Below, one piece after another: positions 11,541 to 24,208 of a stretch of 64,000 bases of DNA. The position numbers and the translations under genes were made by a program. The stretch spans positions 1,426,001-1,490,000 of the forward strand of contig NW_020194691.1 of NCBI RefSeq assembly GCF_002865645.1, in the 5' to 3' direction. The DNA is from Hyaloscypha bicolor E (lineage: Eukaryota > Ascomycota > Leotiomycetes > Helotiales > Hyaloscyphaceae). Within the stretch, counting starts at the first letter, position 1, and each line of letters opens with the position of its first letter. The notes beneath the pieces were generated by a model. It ran no database searches. It was not told the DNA's origin and saw only the letters and a program-made list of their open reading frames with translations.

Positions 11541-12562
11541 ATAAGTACACAAGCGCAAATTCACAAGATAGTCTGCCTCGATGCCTTTCTCTGCCCAGTG
11601 CCTCCATTTTCCATGCCTCACGAATATCACGAATATGACAACACCCCGCCAGAGTTGGTTCTTGAGCGCGTCAAAGATGCAACCATCATCATCGTAACAC
11701 GAGTACATTTGACTTCGGAAGTCGTCTCACAATGTCCTAATCTTCAATTTATCGCAGTTATGGGAATTGGGTACAACACCATCGATATAACTGAGTGCCG
11801 GAAACATAATATTGCAGTCAGCAACTGCCCAGCGAGTTCCTCGGAAGCAGTGGCCGAGCATGCATTTGCGCTATACTATGCAGCCAAAAGACGCATCGTG
11901 GATATGCATCTCATGACCTTGAAGGCAGAGGAGTGGCCTGTTAAGAGTAGTGTCTTTGGAATGTACCCGCATCTCCCTCGAGTAGCTCGCCATGAAACGA
12001 TGGGGATAATTGGATATGGAGCTTTAGGTGAGGACTTCAACTTGATTTCTCTACTCATTGACTAATTAATGCAGGGAAACACATCGAAAAAATCGCGAAA
12101 GCATTGTCTATGACGGTCCTAATCGCCGATCGGAAAAGTGTGGCAAGTCTTCGCCCTGGCCGTACATCTTTCGTTGACACACTCCAAAAATCCACAGTGC
12201 TGATGATCGGCTGTCCGCTGGACGAGACTTCACGGGATATGATCGGAGAGGGGGAATTGAAGATGATGCAGCCAACAGCTAGTCTGATTAATGTTGCAAG
12301 AGGAGGGGTGGTGAACGAAAAGGCATTGGTAAAGGCACTGAAGGAAGGAACAATCGCGAATGCAGCGACGGACGTGTTTGAGATTGAGCCCGCCACTTCA
12401 GCGAATCCGCTGATTTCAGAGACTCCTCCAAACTTGACTCTTTCGCCTCATATTGCGTGGTATGCTGATGCAAGCTTGGAGAATTTGCAAAGGATTGTGA
12501 AGGAGAATATCGAGGGTTTTGTGAGGGGAGAGCCGGTGAATCTCGTGACTTTGAGCCCCTGA
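11541..12562 (+). CDS. D-isomer-specific 2-hydroxyacid dehydrogenase
   Basis: NAD(P)-dependent oxidoreductase that interconverts 2-oxoacids and D-2-hydroxyacids. Coding exons ...-12027 and 12075-12562 are joined across a 47-nt GT-AG intron inside the Rossmann motif, giving GYGALG (GxGxxG). The catalytic set is complete: Arg in NVARGG at about 12,300, Glu in DVFEIEP at about 12,386, and His in SPHIAW at about 12,449. The N-terminal domain (HKIVCLDAFLCPVP, then NTPPELVLERVKDATIIIV) is in frame from about 11,541, but the only in-frame ATG is at 11613, inside this conserved part. The codon at 11541, just before S-T-Q-A-Q-I-H-K-I-V, is ATA where ATG would be expected; alternatively a short upstream exon supplies the start. 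Counting from 11541 the protein has 324 aa, normal for the family. The substrate is unknown. Confidence 0.82.
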
Positions 12563-13090
12563 GTTTTAATCGATAAGCGAGAGCTTCACAATGTTTTCAT
12601 ATCACCGTCCGACCTGTTTGGTTTTGAACGCATAGTCAATTCTCACCTCATCAGATTCTATTCAAAACTTTATTCAAAAACAACAACGGATTCGAATTGG
12701 CTTCAGATATAAATGCAAACAACATGCTCGACCTTGAGTGCGCTGCCGCAGACTTTGCCAATGGCGTGCCGCTCGAGTGTAAGCCTTTCTTGCTGTCGAT
12801 CTTTTATGAGAGTGACTGCTCATCGATATTGCATCTACCCAAGCCAAGAGAAGTCTATCTCACGTGGGGTTCAAGTTCCATACTTTCCCGATGTTTTGGG
12901 AAAAAGTAAAACGACCACCCCCGGGTGTCGATTGGGGGCCACGGTCCCAAAGTAGAGGCGCTCGGACAGGAACACCAAAACTCTCACCACAAGCATGCAC
13001 GCTTAGTCAGCCCTAACTCTCCTTAGCCAAGGTCGCTACATAAGGACCTGGCCCAATAAAGGTTTGAATTCTGGGTAACGACCATACCCT
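12563..13090. other. 3' flank of dehydrogenase and edge of gene-rich region
   Basis: No gene supported. Composition is normal up to about 13,090, with a GC-rich patch (CCACCCCCGGGTGTCG) near 12,915. The sequence then passes directly into the minisatellite. Confidence 0.4.
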
Positions 13091-13095
13091 CTTCT

Positions 13096-13620
13096 TTACT
13101 AAATTACAGTAAAGAAATATTATTAATTAAGAAAATAAGAAGGGCAATTAATCGGCCGAAAAATTAGGGCAGTTAATCGGCCGAAAGATTAAGGGCAGTT
13201 AATCGGCCGAAAGATTAGGGGGCAGTTAATTAGGCGAAGAATTAGGCAGTTAATTAGCCGAAAAATTAGGGGCAGTTAATTGGCCGAAGAATTAGGCAGT
13301 TAATCGGCCGAAAGCGCTTTACTAAGTTATAGTAAAGAAGAGCTAAGGGCAGTTAATCGGCCGAAAGATTAGGGTAGTTAATTGGCCTAAAATATTAAGG
13401 GCTTAATTAGCCGAAAGATTAGGGCAGTTAATCGGCCGAAAGATTAGGGCAGTTTAATTGGCCGAAAGGTTAGGGCAGTTAATTGGCCTAAAATATTAAG
13501 GGCAGTTAATCGGCCGAAAAATTAGAGCAATTAATTAGCTAAAAGGTTAGGTAGTTAATTAACTAAAAGGGTTAAGAATTAGATAATTAAATAGCTAAAA
13601 GTACTTTATTAAATTATAAT
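13096..13620. repeat. minisatellite array 1 (core AGTTAATCGGCCGAAA), decaying rightwards
   Basis: Roughly 17-20 head-to-tail units of about 25 bp built on GGGCAGTTAATCGGCCGAAA followed by GATTA. Left units keep the GC-rich core; units after about 13,500 lose it (AATTAACTAAAAGG). The array is punctuated by an imperfect palindrome, CTTTACTAAATTACAGTAAAG, at about 13,098, with changed copies at about 13,316 and 13,603. It marks the switch from gene-rich to AT-rich DNA. Confidence 0.85.
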
Positions 13621-14500
13621 AAAAAAGAACTAATTAATATATATATTATAAAATAATTAATAAATAAAATAATTAATAAATAAAATAATTAATAAATAAA
13701 ATAATTAATAAATAAAATAATTAATAAATAAATAAAATAATTAATATATAAAATAATTAATATATTAAATAAAATAATTAATATATTAAATATATAATTA
13801 TTATATAAAAATATAAATATATATATATATTTAAATAGAAAGCTATTTTTATTATAAATTTTTTATTAATATATAAAAAAAGCTTAAATTAATTAAATTA
13901 ATTAAATTATTTAATTTATAATTTATAAACTTTATTTTATTTCATAAATTATTAGAAATCTTATAAAAGAATTATTAATTATAATATAAATAAAAAGCAA
14001 ATAACTAGTTTTATTTATTAGTATATATTTTATTAGAATTCATTTTATTTATATAATATTAATATTTTATAAATAAAATTGAAATATAAGCTTTATATTT
14101 AATTTCTTATTTATTTCTTATTTATTTTTTACTTATTAAAAGTTTTTAATTAAAATTATAAAAATAAAATAACTTATAAGAATTTATAAGTTTATTAGGT
14201 TTTATTTAGAAATTTTTTTTAGAAATTTTTTAAATTTTTAATTTATAATTAATTTATATAATCTTATTATATAATTAAATTATTTTTTAAAATTACTAGT
14301 TATAAGATTTTATATATTTTATTTTATTTTATAATTAGTATTATAAATAAAAAAATAAACTAATTTATAAAAAATAAATATAATAAATAATAAAAAAAGC
14401 TTTAAATATATATATATATATAATAAAGTAATATAAATAATAAAAGTAAAAGAAATAAAAGTAAAAGAAATAAAAGCCATAAATAATAATAATAACTTAT
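13621..14500. other. AT-rich spacer with 16-bp tandem repeat
   Basis: Almost pure A/T with no coding potential. At about 13,650-13,740 a 16-bp unit (AAATAAAATAATTAAT) is repeated about five times. The right end abuts the copia-type LTR; the last five bases, CTTAT, are its target-site duplication. Confidence 0.6.
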
Positions 14501-14800
14501 TATTAATATAGCTATTTCTTTAGGAATTATATATATAGTTATGAGATATAGGATACGGGATATAAGTAATAAAATATAGATAATAGGATATAAAATACGG
14601 GATATAATTATATAATCTCGCATCTTATTAGTAATTTAACTAGTAGACTAGACCCTTTTAGGCTTAGTAGATTTAGGAATTATATATTAATACTATAATA
14701 CTATAATTCTTATTTCTAAATAATAATAACTTTACTAACCTTATATAAATAATACTTCTATATTTATATAATAATACTATATATTACTAGTAAACTAATA
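14501..14800 (+). repeat. 5' LTR of copia copy C
   Basis: 300 bp, starting TATTAATATAGCTATTTC and ending TTACTAGTAAACTAATA. It carries short repeats of GGGATATAAGTAATA type. Exactly the same length as the 3' LTR and as both LTRs of copy D. Confidence 0.88.
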
Positions 14801-14845
14801 CTAATTAGTTTATATATATAGATTAGAGAATAGAATCTTTTAAGC

Positions 14846-15040
14846 TAAAGAAATATCCGGTAGCCTATAATAAAATTAAACTAGTTTATATTAAAGAGAG
14901 GAATTATTTATTAACTCTATAAAATATCCGGTAGCCTAAGGAAAAAAATAGCTAGCTTTTACTAAAAACTAATAACTACTTTATTAAAAGAGGAAATTAC
15001 TTATTAATTTTATAAAGTATCTGGTAGCCTAAAAGAGAAA
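14846..15040 (+). repeat. leader repeats with motif TATCYGGTAGCCT (copia copy C)
   Basis: Three spaced repeats of about 80-90 bp just inside the 5' LTR, each holding TATCCGGTAGCCT (TATCTGGTAGCCT in the third) at about 14,854, 14,934 and 15,018. Between them is related sequence with an AAAGAGGAAATTA-like segment. The same three repeats occur in copy D. They may be part of the packaging or untranslated leader. Confidence 0.65.
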
Positions 15041-15599
15041 ACTTTAGTTTTTACTAATTAATAAGTAATTAGCTATTTAATTATCTATTTATTTAATTAT
15101 CTATTATTTTTTAAAACTAACTTCTTTTAGTCCCAAAACTACTTTCTTAGAACTTATCTTTTCTATTTATATAATACCCGTATTTATAAAATACTTTCTC
15201 TAAAATATATACTTTATATATATCCTTAAAGCTCTTTAATTACTACTTTAATTTTACTATTAAATTAAGTTCTTTAAGCTTTAGACTTTCCCGGAATTAT
15301 AATATTTTATTTCCTAAATTTCTTATTATAGATAAAATATTTAAAAGCAAAATATTTACTTTAATACCTATAATATTCCTAGATATCTAGAATATCTAAT
15401 ATCTAAACCAGGTATTTAGATATCTTTATTACTAAACCCTTTCTATAAACTTACTATAAACTACCTTATTTTTAAACCTTTCTTATTACGAATTATATAT
15501 ATATATTAAAAAGGGCTTAATCCTAGAGATTTAGTATAATAGAACTATAAAATAAATATATATAAATAAAAAAATAAAAAAGTAATATTAATCTAATTA

Positions 15600-18076
15600 C
15601 CTATAGTAATAAGAAAGTTCTAGATTATCTTAATATTAGACTATTCTAGTATAAGGTAAAGAAATCGACTAATAATAATCTCTGGGAATTATTTAAGAAG
15701 AATTTTAGTAATTTTAACCTTAAAGTATTTAATTATCTAGATTAATATATATTATATAAATTACGAGCTACTTTATAATATAGTAGTATTTATATTAAAT
15801 AAAATAATAAAAGACTTACTATTATATAATCCTTAGTTAATACTATTTAGAAAAAAAAGTAATATATCTAAACTATAGCTAATATTATTATTACTAGACT
15901 AGACCTTAATACGGGCCCTATTATCTTATTATATATATTTTTTAATAATAGTATTATAAGAAATTAATAAACTAAACTAATTATTACTTATAATTACTCT
16001 TACTAGTACCGGACTATAAAAAGCTAATAGTAACGGATTTCTACTATTTCTATTATTTCTATTATTTTTAAATAGCCCTTTAGCTAGCTTTCTTACTATA
16101 AAGCTAATTAGAGAAATAGTAAAGATATATATTAAGATATAGAAATATAATAAAACTAATAATAGTTTTAACTAAAAACTTGCTATCTTCCTTAATATTT
16201 ATTAATATATAAAGCTTTTATAAGAGATATTAGTAAGAGCTTTTCCTATTATATTAAAAGAACTAGTATAAAATTACTTTTATAATAACTAGCTCTCTTA
16301 ATATATATATAAAGAGGCCTATATAAATATTTATAGTTTTTTTAAAAGCCCTAGTTTCTAATATTAAAACTTAGATAAGTAAAATACTACTATAATAGTA
16401 ATTATAATAGCTTAATACTCTAAAAAAATAATATTTAAGCTTATCTAGTTACTAATTAATAACCTATATAAATTATAATATAAACTAATACCTGTCCTAT
16501 AAAATACTAAATTTCTATATAATAAGATTATTATTTCTTATTAAGGTATATTAGTATACTAATATATAATTTCGGATTCTTTTCCTAATCTTAGCTAACT
16601 TATTAATAAACTCTAATTATCTATTACTACTTATAAGAAGAAATAATAGATTAATACTAAGATCTTCTTTATTAATTAATAATACTATTCTTAAAATTCT
16701 TTAAACTATTACTTATTTAAAAATTATTAATATAGACCTAGCTATAATTTCGGAACCCGTAATAATTACTCTAAGCCCCGTAATTATAATAAGTATATTC
16801 TAAAGTTATATTTTATATATAAGAGACCCGAATACTATTTATAAAAGTATATACTAAAGAAATAAGAAACTAAGAAAGCTTAATTTAAAAATAGAAATAT
16901 TTACTAATTTAGATTCCAAAATACTTATAACTTTAATAAATACTTTAGTAATACTTATATATAATATATTACCGAATTTAAAAAAGAAAAAAATAATAAG
17001 AATAATAAAGATAAACTAGTAAGTAATACTTTTAAAGCCTTACTAGCAGAAATAAAAAAAAAAAAATATTACTTTAATTTCTACTTTATTTCTATTAAGA
17101 GCTTCCTAGTTATTTTTATAGCCCCTACTTTTATTATTTCTATAACTAATACCCTTATAAATAACCTTACTTTTCTTTCCCTTATATACTAGATAATAAA
17201 TAAAAATCATATCTTAGAGCCTATTAAATAGATAGAAAATACCTAGATATTTATAATTAATAATATATTAAGATATAATATTTACTATTTTTATAAAGTT
17301 ATAATTAATATTAGAGTCTCTAGATTCTTAATTACTAGTTCTAACTAATTTCAAGCTTTATAATAAACTAATAATAGTATTTAACTTAATAAAACTACTA
17401 AAGGTTAAATTAATATCTAGTTTAGTATTAGATCTATATTCTTTATTAAATCTATAATAATAAGAATACTAATTAGATAAGTATAATTCTATATTATATT
17501 TATAAAAACTTTATTTTTATTTAGCTTAACTAATATAAATAAGCTAGAAATCTACTTTAATAATCTTACTAATTATCTTATTATTTCTAATAAATACTTT
17601 ATATCTATAATATAATATTTTAAATATTTTTTCCTGCTTTAGAATACTATTCTATAAAGCTTTATTTCTAAATTCTTTATTTATAATTCTTGCTTTCTTA
17701 TAGAAATCGAATTATAATATCTATATTACTATTTTAGTTATTTATTTATTAGTAAGCTTTAAAATATACTAGAATAAATAGGTTATAATATTAATATAAA
17801 AGCCCTTAAATACCTTATAAAATATTATAAGTAATACCAGAAATTCGAATAATTACCGGAATAATTTAAGTTTAATTTAAGAAATAATATTAGCTTTAAT
17901 TACTCTATTATTATTAATATTTTCTATATTTCTAGTAAGCCTATATTTTATATTATTAATAAAGGCACTAGATATTAAGCTAGCTAATAGCTTTAAAATA
18001 TTAGTATATTATATATTTAGAATATCCTAAAATAATATTAGATTAATATTTATTTAGGCTTTCCTAATTAGATTAT
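15600..18076 (+). pseudogene. copia gag/protease/N-terminal integrase remnant (copy C)
   Basis: Only degenerate coding sequence is left. The last part before the gypsy insertion (about 17,800-18,070) reads as an integrase core segment, including a stretch around 17,965-17,990 (G-T-R-Y-Q-A-S-Q-W-L after replacing TAG by Q), with many TAG/TAA codons. The start and the gag borders cannot be placed. Confidence 0.6.
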
Positions 18077-18336
18077 TATTACGATTATTATAATATATAA
18101 TACTAGTAGGAATTAGACTAGAGCTAGAGAGATATCTAGTATCTAAGTAAGATATCTATAATTACCTAATTATTATATATAATCCCGAGCTTAAGCTAGT
18201 ATATAGGCCCGTATATAGCTTGTAATTATTTAGATCCAAGGCTTTTTCGGAATTCTTTTCTCTTTTTAGTTTTAAATTATTAAAATAGAAATAGTCTAAC
18301 TATACCTTCTAGGCCCTAGATCTTATACTTGTAATA
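18077..18336 (+). repeat. 5' LTR of gypsy copy A
   Basis: 260 bp; matches the LTR at 23,944-24,203 and both LTRs of copy B over its full length, with differences mostly C/T and G/A. Confidence 0.9.
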
Positions 18337-18599
18337 TAATTTAAAGCTTATTTATTTCTTAATCCTATAAAGAATCTAAATAATATTTACCTAATTAGTT
18401 TTTAATAAGTATAGATATAATATATTATAGCTATTCCCGAACTAATTAACTAATATTAGAATAAAAGAAAGCCCTAGAATAACTAGGTAAGAAAGCTCTA
18501 GACTAGCCAGATAAGCAAATAGGCTAGTAATCTTACTACTAAATAAAGATTTATAAGAAAGCAAGTCCCGGAATAACTAGGCAAGTTAGAAGAAGCTAT

Positions 18600-21500
18600 A
18601 GTATAAGATATTACTAGTATACTACTAGAAAATAAACTAGAGCCTTTTATTAAGTCTCCTAAAGAGTTTAAGTATCCCGTTAATATTTATAATAGAAGAG
18701 ATACTTTTTTCTAGAAAGTAAAAGAAAAAAAGAAACCTGTTTTATTAAAGGCAAAGTTCCAAGAGTTATTTTAGAACCCAGAGGCTTTATATAAAGAGAT
18801 TATTAAGCTAATTCTAAAGATATATAATATTCTTGCCTATAATAAGAATTATTATAATTAGCTAAGAGAAACTAAGTAAGCCCTATAAAAGAATAAAGCC
18901 ATTATTAAAAAGCTTATTATATAGCCTACCGGGATAACTAGTTCTCCTGTTTTAGAAAATAGATATTTAATTAAACTTCCTAATTCTTTTATTTTTAAAG
19001 ATATAACTAAGAATAGTATTATTTTTAATAATTAGTTAGTTTAGATTAAGAATAAGCTTTATAATAACTCTAATACCTATTAGATAAAGGACTTTAAGAT
19101 TATTTATATATTCGGCTATATAAGTAATTATATTTTTATACTAATTTCTTTTTACCTAAATTAGAATAGTTAATATATATATAAGACTATTAGAGAACTA
19201 TATACTTATCTAAAGAAGCTATATAGTAATCTAAATAAGAAGTATAATACTTAGTAAGTATTTAAGAAGCTATTTATAAAGAAGAGCTAGATTTTTTAGA
19301 AGTTTTATATTTTATTTCTGAAATATATAATAGATAGAAATATTAATCTATAAGACCTTAAGAATAACCTAAATAATAAGCTTATCTAAAAGCTTTAAGA
19401 GGCTATAGCTATATATTATAATAACTCGGCTATTTGTATTATGGAATTCATATAATATTATACTATAAATAACTAGTAAATCCGAGCTTATTATAAAAAG
19501 AAAAAACAAGTATTTAAGAAAGCTAATAAAGATATAAATAAGCCAAGCCTAGAAAGCGCCCCTTATATAAAGCCTGCTCCTAAAACCCTAGTAATAGATA
19601 AGCCTATTATCCCAAAGCCCGGATTCTTAGATCTCAAGTACTATAACTATAATAGATTTAGTTATATATCTAGAAATTATCTAGAGCCTAAAATAAAGTA
19701 TATAAAGCAAGTTTTAGTAGCTAAACTAATAATACTTATTATAAGTAAGCTATTCAAGAATATAAAATAGGGAAATAAGAACTTCTAAAGAAAGTTTCTT
19801 TTTTAGGGCTATATTATATAAATATAATAGAAGTTAATTTGAGCTAATTATTAGGAAATAAAGTATTTATACTTCCTTATATAATTAGTAATAATAGATT
19901 AGGTATTAAGACTTCTTCTCTTATTAATACTAGAGTAAATAAATATACTTTTATTAATTTCAAGTTTATAAAAATAATTAAATAATTTCTAGATATTAAG
20001 CCTACTTAATTAGTATTATCCTATAATATAAGGGGATTTAATAGTAAATAGGCCATGCCTATTACTTATTATATTAAGTTTATATTCTTAATTAATAGAC
20101 GGAAAGTCCTAATATCTATACTAGTTATAGAACTAGGTAAGTATAATATAATTTTGGGATAATAATAGTTTATAAGTACTAATATTCTAATTAATTATAA
20201 GAATAGAAAATTAATCTGGCTAGATAATTAGCCTAGAAAGAAAAGTTAGGATAAGGTCCTAATTACTATATATAAGAACTTGAAACCTAGGAAAAGTAAC
20301 TAGTACTAAGAAAATATAAATAAAAGAAATAAAGCTATAGCTATAAATAAGTTCTAGAAATCTTAGCTTATAAAGAGGAAATCTCCTTATTCTTTTCCTA
20401 AGCCGGGCTTAGAAAGTTATATATAATAAAAGAATTAAGCTTAATATTATAAAGAAATATAAATAGCCTTAGGAAATATAGAAGTTTTTCCTAAGCTAGA
20501 AATAGGGATATTAAACTTATATTATCTAAAAGAAAGCTATAAGATCTAGTTAAGGCCCTTAGTTAATATTATAGGTATCTTATTAGCCGCTTTCTAAATA
20601 AATCTATAAAAGAAAAAGAATCTTTTTTTTATAATATTATTTTTTGAGATTAATAAAAAGCTAGAATTATAATAAGAAAACGAGTTTATTCCGGGTAAGT
20701 AATAGCCAGAAGAAATAGAGCTATAATAGCTAGTAAGAGTCTTACTAGAGAAGTTTAAGAATTTCGCAAATATTTTCTTAAAAAAAGTATTAAATATCTT
20801 ATTCTCGTATTAATTATATAACTATAAGATTTAGATTAATAATTCTAAAAGCCTAGAAAGCCTAGGATATTTCCCGCTTTATTAATAATTGACTTATAAG
20901 CTATAGGAAATCAAGTACTTTTTTAAAGAAAACCTCTAATAAGGCTTTATTAAGCCAAGCTAGTTTCCTTTTATATTTCTAATTCTCTTTATAAAGAAGG
21001 CTAATAGAGCTCTCTAATTCTATATTAACTATTATAAGCTAAATAACTTAATATAGAAAAACTATTATTCTCTTTTCCTTATTTATAAGACTCTTATATA
21101 ACTAGCTTAAACTAAGGTCTATATAAAGCTAGATATTTAGTAAGTATTTTATTAGATCTAAATAGATCTAGAATTAGAAGAACTTATAATGTTTTATATA
21201 AGATATAGGGCCTATAAATATAAGGTTCTTTAGGAAAGCCTAACTAATAGCTCTATTATATATTAGAAGTATATAAATAATATTTTCTTTAATTACCTTA
21301 ATATCTTTTATATAGCTTATTTAAATAATATCCTAATTTATTCGAATAATTTCCTAAAGTATAAAAACTATATATAAAAGGTTTTTTAGTAATTATAAAA
21401 TACTAGTCTCTAAATAAATATTAAGAAATTAGAGTTTAAGGTTATTTATATAAAGTACCTAGGCTTTATTATTTTTACTAGAGATATTAAAATAAACCTA

Positions 21501-23920
21501 GATAAGATAGTAATTATTAAGAACTAGTAATTACTAAAGATAATTAAAGAAATATAAGGCTTTCTAGATTTTTATAACTTTTATTAGTATTTTATTACGG
21601 AATATAGCTATATAATAAAGCCCCTAATAGCTCTAATATATAAAAGAGTTCCGTTTAAATAAATAGATTAGTATTAAGAAAGTTTTACTAAGCTAAAATA
21701 AGCTATATTCTTAGTACTAATTTTATATTACTATAACCCGAATTTTCTTATTATAATTAAGATAAATATATTAAATAAAGTTATAGCTAGTATTCTTTTA
21801 TAATAAGATTTCTAGATAGGATTCTAGTATCTAATAGTATTTTTCTCTAAGATTATATAATTAGTAAAACTAAACTATAATATTTATAATAAAGAGATAT
21901 TTATTATTATTTTCTTTTTAACTAAATAGTAAGTAAAGCTAGAAGGCTTATAAGAGGTATTTTTTATAATTTACTCAGATTACTAAGCCCTTAAATACTT
22001 TATAATTATAAAGAAGCTCTTAGTAAGATAAGCTTATTAGATAAAGTACTTTTCTTACTATTATTTCAAGCTTATATATTAGGTAAGTAAGTTAAATAAA
22101 TGAGTAAATGCCCTAAATAAGAAATATAAGAATATAATTATCTAAAATAAGATAATAATAGCTTACTAAACCCAAATTCTTTTCTTATAATAAAAGATTA
22201 ATAATAATATTATACGGGATCTCTAGTTAGCTTTAATTAAGGCCTTTATAAGCCTAGCTTAGGAAGAAACCTAGTATAATAGTATCTAGCTAGTAAATAA
22301 GCTATTAAGCGAGAACCGGGAGTTACTAGAACTAGAAAAGCTATAAGATAAGGCAAGAAATAAGAAGAAAGATATTTAAATATTATAAGATAGCCTCTTT
22401 TTATAATATAATAAACTATTTATATTTAATAGTATAATAATTCCCGAGATACCCTTATATATTACTCTTATTTAGGAGATATATATATAGCCCTTAATAA
22501 GATATCTAGAATAAGCCAAGCTTTAATAGCTTCTTTAGGCCCGCTATTACTAGCTAGGCTAAGATATAAATATTAATTAGTATAGAGATAACTATTATAC
22601 TTACTAATAATTCTATATTTCTAGAAATAAGAAGCTAGGGCTCTTATATCTATTACTAGTTTCTAATTACTCTTAATAATATATATTAGTAAATTTTAAA
22701 AAATATCTAGAGAATAGAAATAAATATAATATAATAATAATCTTTATTAATTATTTAGGCAAGTACTCTATTATAATTTCTATTCGAGATATAGTAATAG
22801 CTAAAGAATTAGCGCCCCTATTTCTTACTTATATAGTTTACTAAGTTAGTATCCCGGAGACTATAATATCTAATTAAGGCCCCTAGTTTATATTAGATTT
22901 CTAAAGCAAGTTTTATAAATATATTAGTATAAAGCTCAAGTTATTAATTACTAATTATTTCTAAACTAATAGCTAAATAAAGATTATTAACTAGTATTTT
23001 AACTAATAGTTATATTCCTATATGAATTACTACTAGAATAATTAGGATAAATAGATAATAATAATTAATTACTAGTAAATAGCTCTAGTTTATAAAACTA
23101 TAAGTTAATTCCCGTTTTTTATAAAGAAGAACTATAAATCGCAAATATTATTTAACTAGGAAACCTAAATATAATTAGGTATCCCAAAAAAAGAGCTAAA
23201 TAAATAAGAGGCAAAGGCCCTAGTAATATAGCTTTATGAATTATAGTAAAAAATATAAGAGAATATAATATAAATACAAGAATATTATACTACTTAAGCT
23301 AATAAGTACTATTAATTAGTAAACTTTAGAATAAGAAATAAAGTATGAATTATTACTAAGTACTAGAAGAATAATTATCCGAGCTATAAGCTAGCTTATT
23401 AAATAAAAGAACTATATGAAATCCTAGAATAAATAGGATATTGCTTTAGGCTTAAGCTTCTGGAATTAATAAGAATATATCCGGTATTTTATATAAAGAA
23501 GCTATATAAAGATCTAGATAATTCTTTTCCCGGATAAGTAAATCCGGAGCCTTTATTATTAGAATTATAAGATAAGGAAATAGAGTATAAAGTTTAAGAA
23601 ATATAAGTAATAAAACTATTTTATAAGAAGCTAAAGTACTAAATCTAGTAAAAAGAATAAGACCTAGATCCGGAATAGTATCCTGTTTCCTTATTAAGTA
23701 ATAGTACCCTAGCTTTTTAGAGCTTCTATAATAAGAACCCCAAATAGCTAGGACTATTCCAGAATTTCTTTTATTAATTAGATTATACTAAGAATAATAT
23801 ATTACCGGAATTATATAATATAGACGGAAATTCTTTAAAGTCACATATAAAAGGCCCTGGCCTTTAATATATAATCTATAACTTGGAAATTTAATAGAGA
23901 CTTTTAAAGTTTGGAAATAA
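18600..23920 (+). pseudogene. gag-pol remnant of gypsy copy A
   Basis: Gag runs to about 19,800. Its CCHC knuckle at about 19,636-19,680 survives with cysteines replaced by tyrosine (TAC/TAT) and the histidine by tyrosine, as RIP would produce. The protease site near 19,920-19,940 reads S-L-I-N-T, with N where the catalytic Asp belongs. The reverse transcriptase box near 21,315-21,345 reads Y-L-N-N in place of YxDD. The integrase core is near 22,700-23,100. A chromodomain-like end lies near 23,580-23,700. Pol is in the -1 frame relative to gag. Every catalytic centre I can locate is lost, so the copy is dead. Confidence 0.85.
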
Positions 23921-23943
23921 ACTTACTTTAAAAAAGGAAGTAA

Positions 23944-24203
23944 TATTATAGTTATTATAATATATAGTACTAGTAGGAATTAGACTAGAGCTAGAGAGGT
24001 ATCTGGTATCTGAGTAAGGCATTTATAATTACCTAATTATTATATATAACCCCGAGCTTAAGCTAGTATATAAGTCTATATATAGCTTATAATTATTTAG
24101 ATCTAAGGCTCTTTTAGGATCCTCTTTTTTCTTTAGCTTTAAATTATTAAAATAGAAATAGTTTAATTATATTTTCTAGGCCCTAGATCTTATACTTATA
24201 ATA
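23944..24203 (+). repeat. 3' LTR of gypsy copy A
   Basis: 260 bp, starting TATTATAGTTATTATAATAT and ending TATACTTATAATA, followed by the duplication ATTAT. Confidence 0.9.
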
Positions 24204-24208
24204 ATTAT

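Larger units (their letters stand above)
18077..24203 (+). mobile_element. Ty3/gypsy-type LTR retrotransposon (copy A), nested in copia copy C
   Basis: 6,127 bp with direct 260-bp LTRs (18,077-18,336 and 23,944-24,203), flanked by ATTAT on both sides (18,072-18,076 and 24,204-24,208). Termini read TATTACG...GTAATA, compatible with TGTTACG...CGTAACA after RIP. Internally the order is gag with a zinc-knuckle remnant, protease, reverse transcriptase, RNase H, integrase and a chromodomain-like end, so it is of the gypsy/chromovirus type. A purine run (AAAAAAGGAAG, about 23,929-23,940) before the 3' LTR is the probable polypurine tract. All coding parts carry TAG/TAA stops. The flanking copia sequence continues on the other side, proving nesting. 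Confidence 0.92.

Noticed and set aside
13140..13500. TTAGGG hexamers, possible interstitial telomere
   Set aside because: One hexamer per minisatellite unit as part of GATTAGGGCAG; no tandem TTAGGG run.
14402..14623. Minus-strand frame rich in Ile/Leu/Tyr
   Set aside because: Low-complexity AT DNA running into the copia LTR; no coding signal.
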